A stretch of 64,000 nt of DNA, taken from the NCBI RefSeq assembly GCF_030286555.1, contig NZ_JASVWF010000002.1:930001-994000 (forward strand). Direction: 5' to 3'. This stretch comes from Actinomycetospora termitidis. Its GTDB lineage: Bacteria > Actinomycetota > Actinomycetes > Mycobacteriales > Pseudonocardiaceae. A program made the translations under genes and the position numbers. Below are positions 26,080 through 34,726 of this stretch, piece by piece. The notes under the pieces are model-generated. The model had not been told where the DNA came from. It made no database searches and worked only from the letters and a program-made list of their open reading frames with translations. Numbering within the stretch: position 1 is the first letter of the stretch; the number at the start of each line of letters is the position of its first letter.

Positions 26080-26113
26080 GACGAGCCCCTCCGAGGGGCC
26101 GGAGGGGCTCGTC
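26080..26113 (-). terminator. Hairpin terminator of protease gene 1
   Basis: The perfect 14-bp arms GACGAGCCCCTCCG (26080-26093) and CGGAGGGGCTCGTC (26100-26113) with a 6-base loop lie 8 bases after the stop of the gene at 26122-27504. Confidence 0.88.
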
Positions 26114-26121
26114 GGTGGAGC

Positions 26122-27504
26122 TCAGTGGTCCTCGGGCGTCCGCTCGACCGTGGGCGCCGGCTCCTCCGGGTGCGGGCCCGGAGCCGGGGCGGTGCCCCAC
26201 GGCGGGGTGGCGAACGGCGCCGGGATCGGGCCGCTGGGGTGCCCGGCCGGACCACCCGCCGTCGGGAAGGGGCCGCTGGGGTGGCCGGCCGGGAAGGCGA
26301 TCGGACCCGTCGTCGGGAAGGCCGGGTGGCGACGGCGGGAGCGGCGCACGAGCAGGACCGCGGTCAGGGCACCGCCGACGAGCACGAGGAACGCGGTGAC
26401 CGAGGCGGCGACGATCACGAGGGTGCGCGTGCGGTTCTCGCTGGCGTCGCCGACGGCCGCGTAGGCCTGCTGGGCGGTCGTGAGCTGCTTCGCGGCCTGC
26501 GTGTGGTCCGGGCGCAGGCGCGTGACCTCGGTGAGGGCGGCGATCGCGTCCGCGTTCTCGCCCGCGGCGAGGGCGTCGAGACCGGCGCGGTAGCGGGTGT
26601 CGACCGGCCCGGGCTCCGTCACGACCCCGTTCCGCTCGAGCATCGAGCGCAGCGCGGAGGTGGGGGCGAGGAAGTTGAAGGCGCCGGAGTCACCGATGCC
26701 CATGCTGTTCAGCCCGATCACGCGGCCGCGGGCGTCGACGGCGGGCCCGCCGCTCATCCCGGGGGCCATGTCCGCGCTGACCTCGACGAAGGGCACGCCG
26801 TCGCGGGTCTGGACCGAGCTGACGGTGCCGTCCTTCCAGCTCGGGTCGCGGCTGGGGTCCATGAGGCGGTCGCGGTCGGCGGGGTAGCCGACGGCGGTGA
26901 CCGGGGTGCCGGGGGTGGGGTCGCCGGCAGGGGCGAGGGGGGCGGCGGGGAGGTTCTCGCCGTCGACGTCGAGGAGGGCGACGTCGCCGCGCTCGTTGGG
27001 CAGCGAGTCGACGATCGTGGCGTCCAGACGCTTCTCCGGGCCGGAGGCGTCGGCGCGGACGACCGAGACCCGACGCTCGATCGGGCTGCCGGCCGTGGGG
27101 CCGCCGATGTCGTAGCGGCCGAGGATGAAGGCCTCGTACTGGGCGGGCGTGCCGGTCGCGCCGGGGGTGGTCGCGACGTCGCCGGCGAGCCGGGTACGCA
27201 GCGAGTCGGTGAGGTCGGCGGCGTCGACGCAGTGGCCGGCGGTGGCGACGTGTCCGTCGTTCGCGACGACCACCCCCGAGCAGGTCCCGGTGAGGCGGAC
27301 GGTGCCGATCTCGCGGCCCGTGCCCTTCTCCCGGACCCAGCCCGTGGCGCGGGTCTCGACGTAGGTGACGGCCGGCAGGACCTCGGCGACGAGCCGCTCG
27401 CGGGGCATCACCGGGTCGGTCTGGGCGGCGGCGGGGACGGCGGTCGTCAGGAGGGCGCCACCGACGACGGTGGCGGTGAGAAGGGTGGTCACGACTCGCT
27501 TCAT
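26122..27504 (-). CDS. Secreted, membrane-anchored trypsin-like serine protease, copy 1
   Basis: A 460-residue exported protease. Residues 1-28 form a Sec signal peptide ending VPAAAQ. The S1-type domain has His91 in ATAGHC, Asp in RGDVALLDV and Ser in MAPGMSGGP. Cys75 and Cys92 can form the usual disulfide near the His. After the protease comes a TPR-like pair of helices (YRAGLDALAAGENADAIAAL), a transmembrane segment (about 358-382, VIVAASVTAFLVLVGGALTA) and a cytoplasmic Pro/Gly-rich tail. It is a tandem paralogue of the next gene. A role in extracytoplasmic signalling or protein quality control is possible but unproven. Confidence 0.85.
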   Translation of the reverse strand: MKRVVTTLLTATVVGGALLTTAVPAAAQTDPVMPRERLVAEVLPAVTYVETRATGWVREKGTGREIGTVRLTGTCSGVVVANDGHVATAGHCVDAADLTDSLRTRLAGDVATTPGATGTPAQYEAFILGRYDIGGPTAGSPIERRVSVVRADASGPEKRLDATIVDSLPNERGDVALLDVDGENLPAAPLAPAGDPTPGTPVTAVGYPADRDRLMDPSRDPSWKDGTVSSVQTRDGVPFVEVSADMAPGMSGGPAVDARGRVIGLNSMGIGDSGAFNFLAPTSALRSMLERNGVVTEPGPVDTRYRAGLDALAAGENADAIAALTEVTRLRPDHTQAAKQLTTAQQAYAAVGDASENRTRTLVIVAASVTAFLVLVGGALTAVLLVRRSRRRHPAFPTTGPIAFPAGHPSGPFPTAGGPAGHPSGPIPAPFATPPWGTAPAPGPHPEEPAPTVERTPEDH

Positions 27505-27592
27505 GGCGGTGCTCGCTTCGTTCTCTCGGCCGTTTCGGGCCTCTGACCAGCGGTGACGCTGAAACTACGAAGCGAGCGGGTCTCGGGAATGC

Positions 27593-27625
27593 GTAGAACC
27601 CCCCGGGTGACCCGGGGGGTTCTAC
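27593..27625 (-). terminator. Hairpin terminator of protease gene 2
   Basis: The perfect 15-bp arms GTAGAACCCCCCGGG (27593-27607) and CCCGGGGGGTTCTAC (27611-27625) with a TGA loop lie 21 bases after the stop of the gene at 27647-29293. Confidence 0.88.
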
Positions 27626-27646
27626 GCTGATCGGTCGGGCGGAGGG

Positions 27647-29293
27647 TCAGGCGAGCCCCACCCCGCAGCCCCCGCAGAAGCGGGCGCCCGTGGCGCGGGC
27701 GGCGCCGCAGTTCGGGCAGTGGCCGGGGCCGGTCGGGGCGTCGGTCAGCGGAGCCATCCCGGCGGGCGGGGTGGCGACGGCGACCGGCGCGGCGGCCTCC
27801 GGGGCCTCGTGCCGCGGGGTCGTGGGAGCCGGGGCGACCGGAGCCGGGAAGCCGACCGGGGGCGAGGCCGGCGCGGCCGGCATCGTCCCGCCCTGACCGA
27901 ACGGTGCGGCGCCGAAGCCGGCCGGGGCCTGGTGCTGCGGAGCCTGGTGCTGCGGTGCCGGGTACTGCTGCGGGACCGCGTACTGCGCCGGCACGGGGGC
28001 CTGGCCGTACTGCTGCACCGTCGCCGGGGTCTGCTGGATCGGCATCTGGTAGCCGGTCGGCAGGCCGAGGCCGGGCTGGGCGAGGTTGACCTGCGGGGTG
28101 GCCCGGCGCTTGTTCCGGACGACGATCCCGACCACGAGTCCGCCGACGACCAGCAGGAACAGCACGCCGCCGCCGATCAGGCCCCAGCCGAGCAGGCCCA
28201 TGCCCTTGTCACCGAACTGGTCGTGCGCCCGGGCGGCCTTGGCCTTGTAATCGGCCGCGGCCTGCGAGTCGGGGGCGATGTCGAGGACCTTCGCGAACTG
28301 CTCCTCCGCGTCGGAGTAGTAGCCCTGGTAGTAGTCGGCGAGACCGGCCCGGTAGGCCTCGTCGAACGCGCCCGGCTGGGCCTGGACGCCGTTGCGGGCG
28401 AGCATCTCGAGCAGCGTCGAGCTCGGCGCGACGTAGTTGAACGAGTTGCTGCGGTCACTGATGCCCATGCTGTTGATCCCGACGACCTGACCCTGCTGGT
28501 TCACGGTCGGACCGCCGCTCATGCCCTGGCCCATGTCCGCGGTGATCTGCAGGAACGGGATGCCGTTCTGGTTCTGCGTGCCGCTGACCGAGCCGTCCTT
28601 GAACGTCGGCTGCAGGCTCGCGTCCATCACCTGGTCGACGACGCCCGGGTAGCCGATGCTCATGATCTGCGTGCCGGTGGTCGTGGTGTTCGCCGGCGCG
28701 ACCTCGACCGTCGGCATGTTGGTGGCGTTGACCTTGAGCAGCGCGACGTCACCCTGCGAGTTCGGCTTCGAGTCCACGATCTGGGCCTGCAGCGGGGTCT
28801 GCGACGGCCCCTCGGACGCCTGGGCCACGGTGACCTTCTTGTCGGCCGGCGAGCCGCCGACGTCGCCCTCCAGCTTGTAGTTGGCCATCACGTAGTTGTA
28901 GGTCGTGGTGGCGTCGTACCCGGCCTGTGCGGCACCGGAGGAGATCTCGGTGGCGAGTTCCTCCTGGATGTCCAGGTCGGAGACGCAGTGCCCGGCGGTG
29001 GCGACGTAGCCGTTCGGGTTCACGACGAAGCCGGTGCACTGCAGGGAGAGGTCGAACGGGCCCTCGACGGAGCCGTCGGCCATGTTGCGCAGGTAGGTGT
29101 GCACGTCGGTCTGCAGGTAGACCACGCCGGGCAGGACCTCGGCCGACACCCGCTCCTGCACGGGGGCCGCGGTCGGATCGGGGCCACCTCCACCATCCTG
29201 GGCCAGGGCCGGGGGTGCGGTGGCCAGCAGCGCGGCGCCGGTGACGGCGACGATCCCGAGGGCGGACTTCCAGGACGGCAGGCTCGTGCGCAT
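27647..29293 (-). CDS. Secreted, membrane-anchored trypsin-like serine protease, copy 2, with zinc ribbon
   Basis: A 548-residue paralogue of the preceding protease with the same order of parts: signal peptide to about residue 31 (TAPPALAQ), S1 domain with His102 in ATAGHC, Asp in QGDVALLKV and Ser in MGQGMSGGP, a helical TPR-like section (YRAGLADYYQGYYSDAEEQF) and a transmembrane helix. The tail is longer: a Gln/Pro/Ala-rich stretch and, at the very C-terminus, a zinc-ribbon pattern CPNCGA...FCGGCG. The ATG at 29293 fits the signal peptide. The separate terminators suggest independent transcription of the two copies. Substrate unknown. Confidence 0.85.
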   Translation of the reverse strand: MRTSLPSWKSALGIVAVTGAALLATAPPALAQDGGGGPDPTAAPVQERVSAEVLPGVVYLQTDVHTYLRNMADGSVEGPFDLSLQCTGFVVNPNGYVATAGHCVSDLDIQEELATEISSGAAQAGYDATTTYNYVMANYKLEGDVGGSPADKKVTVAQASEGPSQTPLQAQIVDSKPNSQGDVALLKVNATNMPTVEVAPANTTTTGTQIMSIGYPGVVDQVMDASLQPTFKDGSVSGTQNQNGIPFLQITADMGQGMSGGPTVNQQGQVVGINSMGISDRSNSFNYVAPSSTLLEMLARNGVQAQPGAFDEAYRAGLADYYQGYYSDAEEQFAKVLDIAPDSQAAADYKAKAARAHDQFGDKGMGLLGWGLIGGGVLFLLVVGGLVVGIVVRNKRRATPQVNLAQPGLGLPTGYQMPIQQTPATVQQYGQAPVPAQYAVPQQYPAPQHQAPQHQAPAGFGAAPFGQGGTMPAAPASPPVGFPAPVAPAPTTPRHEAPEAAAPVAVATPPAGMAPLTDAPTGPGHCPNCGAARATGARFCGGCGVGLA

Positions 29294-29328
29294 GACGGCT
29301 CCTCACTCAGGGTGACTTATCGGTGTCC

Positions 29329-29347
29329 GGTGAGGCGGTTCCTCACC
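29329..29347. promoter_or_regulatory. Inverted repeat upstream of protease gene 2
   Basis: GGTGAGG-n5-CCTCACC is a perfect 7-bp inverted repeat 36 bases upstream of the protease ATG. A GATAAG hexamer nearby on the minus strand could be a -10. It may be an operator; the regulator is unknown. Confidence 0.35.
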
Positions 29348-29481
29348 TGTGTGGACCGCCATAGAGTCACACAGAGTGTGTACCGAGGCAAGCGTCTGGC
29401 GGGTTGAGCGCGGATTTATGTCGAAGATTGACACTTCTTGCGGGTCGTGGTCACGCTGCGTCGACCATCACGACGGGTGAT

Positions 29482-29853
29482 GTGGGCGGGTCGGCTGGCG
29501 CTGCACGGGGGACGGCGGTCATCATCGAACACGTGTTCGAGGAGCGTGGGCCGGCGCAGCGGCGGAACGACCGCTCGGGCGCCCTGCAGCGCACCGAGGT
29601 CCGCCGGGTGTGGGTCGACCTCGCGGTGGCGTACCCCCGCCCGGCGAGCCGCCCGCCGCGTGCGGTCCCCGACGGGGTCGACCTGCAGAGCCGGGTCCCG
29701 GGCGAGCTCCTCGGCTGGCGCCGGACGACGACGGGGGAGTGGGTCGGCTGGGTCTGCGTGCCGATCAGTCAGGGTGAGGAGGTCCGGTACGTCTACCAGT
29801 ACGTGGCCGCTGCGGCCCTGTCCCCGCGTGAGGACGTGCGCGACCGGCGGTGA
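29482..29853 (+). CDS. Hypothetical protein, unknown
   Basis: A 123-residue protein if translated from the GTG at 29482; the GTG at 29533 would give 106 residues. The middle and C-terminus look like a genuine small domain (RRVWVDLAVAYPRP, GELLGWRRTTTGEWVGWVCV, EVRYVYQYVAAAAL), with a Trp-rich strand pair. No signal, membrane segment or known motif is seen. No good ribosome site is visible for either start. It is divergent from protease gene 2 and borders the repeat region. I do not recognise the family; coding potential is moderate. Confidence 0.5.
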   Translation: MGGSAGAARGTAVIIEHVFEERGPAQRRNDRSGALQRTEVRRVWVDLAVAYPRPASRPPRAVPDGVDLQSRVPGELLGWRRTTTGEWVGWVCVPISQGEEVRYVYQYVAAAALSPREDVRDRR

Positions 29854-29870
29854 ACCCGCGCGAGCCGCGT

Positions 29871-30006
29871 GCGTTGCGTGCCGCACACGGTCGGCGCGGG
29901 TCGCCTCGGGTGGCTGCTGCGTTGCGTGCCGCACACGGTCGGCGCGGGTCGCATCGGGCGGGCGCTACGTTGCGTGCCGCACACGGTCGGCGCGGGTCGC
30001 ATCGAC
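29871..30006 (+). repeat. Three tandem 48-bp repeats
   Basis: Copies begin at 29871, 29919 and 29967, a strict 48-base period. The shared core is GTTGCGTGCCGCACACGGTC followed by GGCGCGGGTCGC. The reverse complement of this core recurs in the array at 30421-30590. No gene is apparent between 29854 and 30684, and the frames read through the repeats look non-coding. Confidence 0.9.
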
Positions 30007-30014
30007 GGCCCACG

Positions 30015-30400
30015 GTCGAGGCACTCCTGGTGTGCCGCTCGACGTCGCGGACGAGCGTGAAGATCCTGTTCCGGCGCGCGGACCGATCGGTCCCCGCCCC
30101 ACTTCGCTCCCCGCGATGAGATCTTGCTCTGCCCACCAGCGCGAGTGCGACGCCAGGCATCCCCACGTGCCTCTCGACCTGCCTCGTGTCGCACTCGCGC
30201 CTGCTGCCCGTCGGAGGGCGGCCTCGCCCGGCCCCGACGGCCGGTCTGTCGAGCGAAGGGACCCTTCGCTCGACACGTGGGCCCCGGCGGCGGGCACCGA
30301 GCCGGGTGAGCGCCGATGCGGTCCTGCTTCATGATCACCGAGCACCGCCGGCGGGCCTCGGCTCGGCGGGACCACCGCAGGTGCTCGATCGACACCTCCG
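30015..30400. repeat. Palindrome-rich core between inverted repeat arrays
   Basis: Holds several dyads: GTCGAG...CTCGAC at 30015-30042; the perfect 13-bp pair GCGCGAGTGCGAC (30139-30151)/GTCGCACTCGCGC (30188-30200); the perfect 13-bp-arm palindrome GTCGAGCGAAGGG-A-CCCTTCGCTCGAC at 30248-30274; and a module-I dyad GAGCACC...GGTGCTC at about 30339-30386. No coding sequence is supported here. Confidence 0.75.
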
Positions 30401-30420
30401 GCGGGCGACCGACCTGGACC

Positions 30421-30590
30421 GACCGTGTGCGGGACACAACGCGCGGGTGGCGGTGATCGACCTGGGCCGACCGACCGTGTGCGGGACGCAACGCGCATGC
30501 GGCGGCGACCGGCCCGGGCCGACCGTGTGCGGGACGCAACGCGCATGCGGCGGCGACCGACATGGGCCGACCGTGTGCGGGACGCATCAC
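30421..30590 (-). repeat. Four 48-52-bp repeats, inverse orientation of the 29.9 kb array
   Basis: GACCGTGTGCGGGACGCAAC-like units begin at 30421, 30473, 30521 and 30569 (spacings 52, 48, 48). Their reverse complement matches the 29871 repeats except for one base in the core (GCGTCCCGC against GCGTGCCGC). The first and last copies are slightly degenerate. Confidence 0.9.
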
Positions 30591-30631
30591 GACGTGACCG
30601 ACCGGGCACGACCCGCCGTCGGGAACGCAGA

Positions 30632-30666
30632 ACGGCCCGGCCACCCGCGAGGGGTGACCGGGCCGT
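30632..30666 (-). terminator. Hairpin terminator of glnA1
   Basis: ACGGCCCGGCCACCC (30632-30646) pairs with GGGTGACCGGGCCGT with one mismatch around a short loop, 18 bases after the glnA stop. Confidence 0.8.
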
Positions 30667-30684
30667 CGACGGCCGATCAGGAGA

Positions 30685-32112
30685 TCAGCAGTTGTAGTAC
30701 AGCTCGAACTCGTACGGGTGCGGGCGCAGCCGCAGGCCCGTGACGTCGTCGCGCTTGAGCTCGATCCACTTCTCGATGAGGTCGGAGGTGAACACGCCGC
30801 CCTCGAGCAGGTAGTCGTGGTCGGCCTCGAGGTTGTTCACCGCAGCGTCGAGGCTGGCCGGCACCTGCGCGATGTTGGCGGCCTCCTCCGGCGGGAGCTC
30901 GTAGAGGTCCTTGTCGACCGGCGTCGGCGGCTCGATCTTGTTCCGGATGCCGTCCAGGCCGGCCATCATCATGGCGGCGAAGGACAGGTACGGGTTGCCC
31001 GACGAGTCGGGGCAGCGGAACTCGAGGCGCTTGGCCTTCGGGTTGTTGCCGGTGATCGGGATGCGGACGCACGCCGAGCGGTTGCGGTTCGAGTAGACCA
31101 GGTTGATCGGGGCCTCGAAGCCGGGCACCAGGCGGTGGTAGGAGTTCGCGGTGGCGTTGGTGAACGCCACGAGCGAGGGCGCGTGGTGCAGGATGCCGCC
31201 GATGTAGTGGCGGGCCATGTCCGAGAGCCCGGCGTAGCCGTTCTCGTCGTAGAACAGCGGCTCGCCACCCTTGAACAGCGACTGGTGGCAGTGCATGCCC
31301 GAGCCGTTGTCGCCGGCGATCGGCTTCGGCATGAAGGTCACGGTCTTGCCGGCCTGCCACGCCGTGTTCTTGACGATGTACTTGAACAGCTGCAGGTCGT
31401 CCGCCGCGTGCAGCAGCGTGTTGAACTTGTAGTTGATCTCGGCCTGGCCGCCGGTGCCGACCTCGTGGTGCAGCTTCTCGAGCTCGAAGCCGGAGTTCAT
31501 GAGGTTGGTGCCGATCGCGGCGCGCAGGTCCGAGGTCTGATCGGTCGGCTCGACCGGGAAGTACCCGCCCTTGGCCGCGACCTTGTAGCCCTTGTTGCCG
31601 CCCGGCTCGTCCCGGGCGGTGTTCCACACGCCCTCGATCGAGTCGACCTCGTAGTACTGCGTGCGCATCGAGGACTCGTAGCGGACCGAGTCGAAGATGT
31701 AGAACTCCGCCTCCGGGCCGAAGAAGCAGGTGTCCGCGACGTCGACGGTCGAGAGGAACTTCTCCGCCTTGCGGGCCACGTTGCGCGGGTCGCGGCTGTA
31801 GGCCTCGAGCGTCAGCGGGTCGTGGACGAAGAAGTTCATGTTCAGGGTCTTCTGGGCCCGGAACGGGTCGATGCGCGCGGTCTCCACGTCGGGGAGCAGC
31901 GTCATGTCCGACTCGTTGATCGTCTGGAACCCGGTGACCGAGGAACCGTCGAACGCGAGGCCGTCCTCGAAGACGCCGTCGCTGAACTCCGACGCGGGCA
32001 CGGTGAAGTGCTGCATCTGGCCGGGGAGGTCGCAGAACCGGACGTCGACGTACTGCACCCCCTCGTCGGAGATGTACTTGAAGACCTCGTCCTTGTTGCT
32101 GAACACCCTCAC
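30685..32112 (-). CDS. glnA: Glutamine synthetase type I (GlnA1)
   Basis: The main glutamine synthetase, making glutamine from glutamate, ammonia and ATP as a dodecamer. It has 475 residues, the normal length. Motifs: [66 protein letters not shown] and [13 protein letters not shown]. Tyr404 in [13 protein letters not shown] is the adenylylation target of GlnE. The GTG at 32112 is preceded by AAGGAG, 5 bases away. A four-half-site GlnR-like box lies at 32206-32243. The C-terminus ends in YYNC, the first bases before the terminator. Corresponds to M. tuberculosis Rv2220. Confidence 0.97.
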   Translation of the reverse strand: MRVFSNKDEVFKYISDEGVQYVDVRFCDLPGQMQHFTVPASEFSDGVFEDGLAFDGSSVTGFQTINESDMTLLPDVETARIDPFRAQKTLNMNFFVHDPLTLEAYSRDPRNVARKAEKFLSTVDVADTCFFGPEAEFYIFDSVRYESSMRTQYYEVDSIEGVWNTARDEPGGNKGYKVAAKGGYFPVEPTDQTSDLRAAIGTNLMNSGFELEKLHHEVGTGGQAEINYKFNTLLHAADDLQLFKYIVKNTAWQAGKTVTFMPKPIAGDNGSGMHCHQSLFKGGEPLFYDENGYAGLSDMARHYIGGILHHAPSLVAFTNATANSYHRLVPGFEAPINLVYSNRNRSACVRIPITGNNPKAKRLEFRCPDSSGNPYLSFAAMMMAGLDGIRNKIEPPTPVDKDLYELPPEEAANIAQVPASLDAAVNNLEADHDYLLEGGVFTSDLIEKWIELKRDDVTGLRLRPHPYEFELYYNC

Positions 32113-32205
32113 TGGCTCCTTCTCGAGGCACTGACTTCCGGTCGAGCGACCCGCCCGGCGGGACCGGATCACCGCTTCAGGTGACGTGGACGCTAGGCGG
32201 CCGAC

Positions 32206-32243
32206 GTTTCTCGCCCGTCGCACCGGTGTTTCGCAGCAGTTAA
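32206..32243 (-). promoter_or_regulatory. GlnR-type nitrogen box and promoter of glnA1
   Basis: On the minus strand the sequence reads TTAAC-n6-GAAAC-n6-GCGAC-n6-GAAAC: two consecutive copies of the GlnR pattern GTnAC-n6-GAAAC, with both GAAAC halves exact and all three spacers exactly 6 bases. A TAGCGT -10-like hexamer lies at 32190-32195, which puts the box at the usual activator/repressor position. GlnR control of glnA is established in Streptomyces and mycobacteria. Confidence 0.75.
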
Positions 32244-32328
32244 CGGGCCCGCGTCACACTGCCCGGCCCGCCCCGGCGTCGTTGCCGGGACGCGTGTCGA
32301 CGACGCGGCGGCACCGTAGCCTGTCAGA

Positions 32329-32883
32329 GTGTCGTGGTTTCGTGAATGGCTCACCGACGACGGGCCTGAACGGGCGGCGGGTGGTCGCCCGGAAAGCGGC
32401 GGACGTCCGTTTCGAGAGGACTCCCGCGCACGACGCGTGCCTGCCGATCGGCCGAACGGGCGGCCACCGTCGGCGAGCGTCGGGGCCCCGGACGACGACG
32501 GGTGGCCCGGCCGGGACCTCGGGCTGCCCGAGTCCGGGCCCGGGTCGGTCGCGAGCCCGCCCCGACGCCTGGGGCAGTTCCTGCTCGACCTGCTCGTCGG
32601 TGGACTGGTGGCCTCGGCGATCTCGTTCCCGGCCCCGACCTACCTCAGCCTCGCGGTCTGGGCGGTGCTCGTGACGGTGCCGGTCGCCCTGATCGGCCAG
32701 ACGCCCGCGATGGTGCTCACCGGCCTGCGGGTGCTGCGGGCCGACGGCGCCGCCCGGGTCGGGGTGTGGGCCCTCGCGCGGACGGTGTCGCTGTTCTTCG
32801 TCGTCCCCGCGGTGATCATGGATCGCGACTCCCGCGGACTGCACGACCGCGTCAGTCGCACCGTGGTGGTGCGGACCCGCTGA
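32329..32883 (+). CDS. RDD-family membrane protein
   Basis: A 184-residue protein. The first ~75 residues are charged and Pro/Gly-rich. The rest is an RDD-type domain with three hydrophobic helices (LLDLLVGGLVASAISF, YLSLAVWAVLVTVPVALIG, TVSLFFVVPAVIM) and the closing LHDRVSRTVVVRT, the usual C-terminal RDD motif. The GTG at 32329 follows a TAGCCT hexamer by 6 bases, so a leaderless start is likely. It is divergent from glnA1 and convergent with the DUF4191 gene. From memory M. tuberculosis has an RDD protein here (Rv2219A). Function unknown; some RDD proteins are ion exchangers. Confidence 0.85.
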   Translation: MSWFREWLTDDGPERAAGGRPESGGRPFREDSRARRVPADRPNGRPPSASVGAPDDDGWPGRDLGLPESGPGSVASPPRRLGQFLLDLLVGGLVASAISFPAPTYLSLAVWAVLVTVPVALIGQTPAMVLTGLRVLRADGAARVGVWALARTVSLFFVVPAVIMDRDSRGLHDRVSRTVVVRTR

Positions 32884-32890
32884 GGAGCGG

Positions 32891-33634
32891 TCAGCGGCGG
32901 CGCACGGTGCGCTGCATGCCCTTCATCTGTGCACCCTTGGGCACCGGGCCCTTCGGCATCGCCGGCCCGCCCCGGCCGGCGATCGCGGCCAGGCGCTTCT
33001 CGAGGGTGTCCATCTGCTCGCGGTCGATGTTGCGCGGGAGCTTCGCCATGTGGCGCTGGAGCTTGGAGAGCTCGACCTCGCCCTCCGAGCTGCCGATGGC
33101 GACCTCGTAGATCGGCACCTGCCCGGCGACGCGCGAGACCTTCTTCTTCTCCTGGGCGAGCAGGCCCTTCGTGCGGTGCGAGGCGCCCTCGGCCACGAGG
33201 ATCACGCCCGGGCGACCGATGACGCGGTGCACGACGTCGAGCTGGGTGGTGCCGGCGACCGCCTGGGTCACCCGCCACGGCCCGCGCATGTTGTCCAGCG
33301 CCCAGCCGGCGGCCCCGGGCTGGCCGTCGGCCTTGGCGTAGACGTTCTTCTGCACGCGTCGCCCGAACACGATCATCGCGACCGCGAGGCCGAGGATGAC
33401 CCCGATCGGCACCAGGTACCAGGACTGCCCGATGAGCAGGCCGATGACCAGGAAGATCAGCGCCGTCACGACGACGGCCCCGATCATCAGCGGGAGGAGG
33501 AGCTTGTCCTCCTTGCGCTGCATCTGGAAGGCCTGCCAGATCTGCGACCAGCGCTGCTTGCGCGCCGCCCGCGCAGCCTGCTTGGCGGCCTTCTTCTCTT
33601 CCTTGGTCGCCTTACCGGCAGTGCCCTTGGCCAT
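32891..33634 (-). CDS. DUF4191 membrane protein
   Basis: A 247-residue protein of unknown function found next to lipA in actinobacteria (Rv2219 in M. tuberculosis, from memory). A basic N-terminus (EEKKAAKQAARAARKQRW) precedes two transmembrane helices (LMIGAVVVTALIFLVIGLLI and LVPIGVILGLAVAMIVFG). A cytoplasmic domain follows (GAAGWALDNMRGPWRVTQAVA, RPGVILVAEGASHRTKGLL). The ATG at 33634 follows GGGAG. It starts 25 bases after the lipA stop, so it is probably cotranscribed with lipA. A link to lipoate metabolism is suggested only by position. Confidence 0.88.
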   Translation of the reverse strand: MAKGTAGKATKEEKKAAKQAARAARKQRWSQIWQAFQMQRKEDKLLLPLMIGAVVVTALIFLVIGLLIGQSWYLVPIGVILGLAVAMIVFGRRVQKNVYAKADGQPGAAGWALDNMRGPWRVTQAVAGTTQLDVVHRVIGRPGVILVAEGASHRTKGLLAQEKKKVSRVAGQVPIYEVAIGSSEGEVELSKLQRHMAKLPRNIDREQMDTLEKRLAAIAGRGGPAMPKGPVPKGAQMKGMQRTVRRR

Positions 33635-33659
33635 GCTCCCTATTCTGCCGGATGCACCG

Positions 33660-34682
33660 TCACCCGCGGCGGGCGAGGACCGATCCGACCTCCTGCCGGG
33701 CCTCACCCTCGGCCGCCAGCTCCTCCATGCCCTCGGGCAGGGCCTCGCCGCGGTGCAGCTTCGCCTGCGCGTAGAGCCGGCCCGCCCGGTACGACGACCG
33801 CACCAGCGGCCCGGCCATCACCCCGGCGATGCCCATCGCGAGCGCCGCGTCGCGGTGCTCCACGAACTCCTCGGGCTTGACCCAGCGCTCCACCGGGTGG
33901 TGGCGCAGCGAGGGGCGCAGGTACTGGGTGAGGGTCAGCAGGTCGCACCCGGCGTCGTGCAGGTCCTGCATCGCCGCGGTGACCTCCTCGGGCGTCTCGC
34001 CCATCCCGAGGATCAGGTTCGACTTCGTGACGAGGCCCGCGGCGCGCGCCTTGCGGATGACGTCGAGCGAGCGCTCGTAGCGGAACGCGGGGCGGATCCG
34101 CCGGAAGATGCGCGGCACGGTCTCGAGGTTGTGCGCGAGCACCTCGGGGGCCGAGTCGAAGACCGGGCCCAGCTGGTCGTCCCGGCCGTCGAAGTCCGGG
34201 ATCAGCAGCTCGACGCCGGTGCCCGGGTTGAGCTCGTGCACCTGCCGGACGGTCTCGGCGTAGAGCCAGGACCCGCCGTCCTCGAGGTCGTCGCGGGCGA
34301 CGCCGGTGATCGTCGAGTAGCGCAGCCCCATCTGGCGCACCGACTCGGCGACCTTGGTCGGCTCGAGGCGGTCGAGCGGCGAGGGCTTCCCGGTGTCGAT
34401 CTGGCAGAAGTCGCACCGCCGGGTGCACTGCTCGCCGCCGATGAGGAACGTCGCCTCGCGGTCCTCCCAGCACTCGTAGATGTTGGGGCAGCCCGCCTCC
34501 TCGCACACGGTGGCGAGCCCCGCGGAGCGCACCATGCCCTTGAGCTCGGAGAAGTTCGGGCCGGTCTGCACGCGGGTGCGGATCCACTCGGGCTTGCGCT
34601 CGATGGGTGTCTGCGAGTTGCGGACCTCGAGGCGGAGCAGCTTGCGTCCTGCCGGTGCCGTGGGATCAGCGCTCGTGGTCAC
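33660..34682 (-). CDS. lipA: Lipoyl synthase
   Basis: Radical-SAM enzyme that inserts two sulfur atoms into the octanoyl group on lipoyl domains. The 340 residues carry both iron-sulfur motifs: the auxiliary-cluster cysteines [12 protein letters not shown], the radical-[11 protein letters not shown], and the C-terminal RSSY serine. The GTG at 34682 lies 7 bases from a TAGTCT hexamer (34690-34695 on the minus strand), so the transcript is probably leaderless. Its substrates are made by LipB (37072-37806) and used by SucB and the glycine cleavage system, both in this window. Here lipA is separated from lipB by two CAP genes and an LLM gene, unlike the adjacent pair in M. tuberculosis. Confidence 0.97.
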   Translation of the reverse strand: MTTSADPTAPAGRKLLRLEVRNSQTPIERKPEWIRTRVQTGPNFSELKGMVRSAGLATVCEEAGCPNIYECWEDREATFLIGGEQCTRRCDFCQIDTGKPSPLDRLEPTKVAESVRQMGLRYSTITGVARDDLEDGGSWLYAETVRQVHELNPGTGVELLIPDFDGRDDQLGPVFDSAPEVLAHNLETVPRIFRRIRPAFRYERSLDVIRKARAAGLVTKSNLILGMGETPEEVTAAMQDLHDAGCDLLTLTQYLRPSLRHHPVERWVKPEEFVEHRDAALAMGIAGVMAGPLVRSSYRAGRLYAQAKLHRGEALPEGMEELAAEGEARQEVGSVLARRG

Positions 34683-34726
34683 GGGTCCCAGACTACGCGC
34701 GATGCCCCGTTAGGCTGATCTCCGTC

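Noticed and set aside
29871..30590. CRISPR array
   Set aside because: The repeat unit fills the whole 48-base period, so there are no unique spacers; orientation flips between the two arrays and no cas gene is present.
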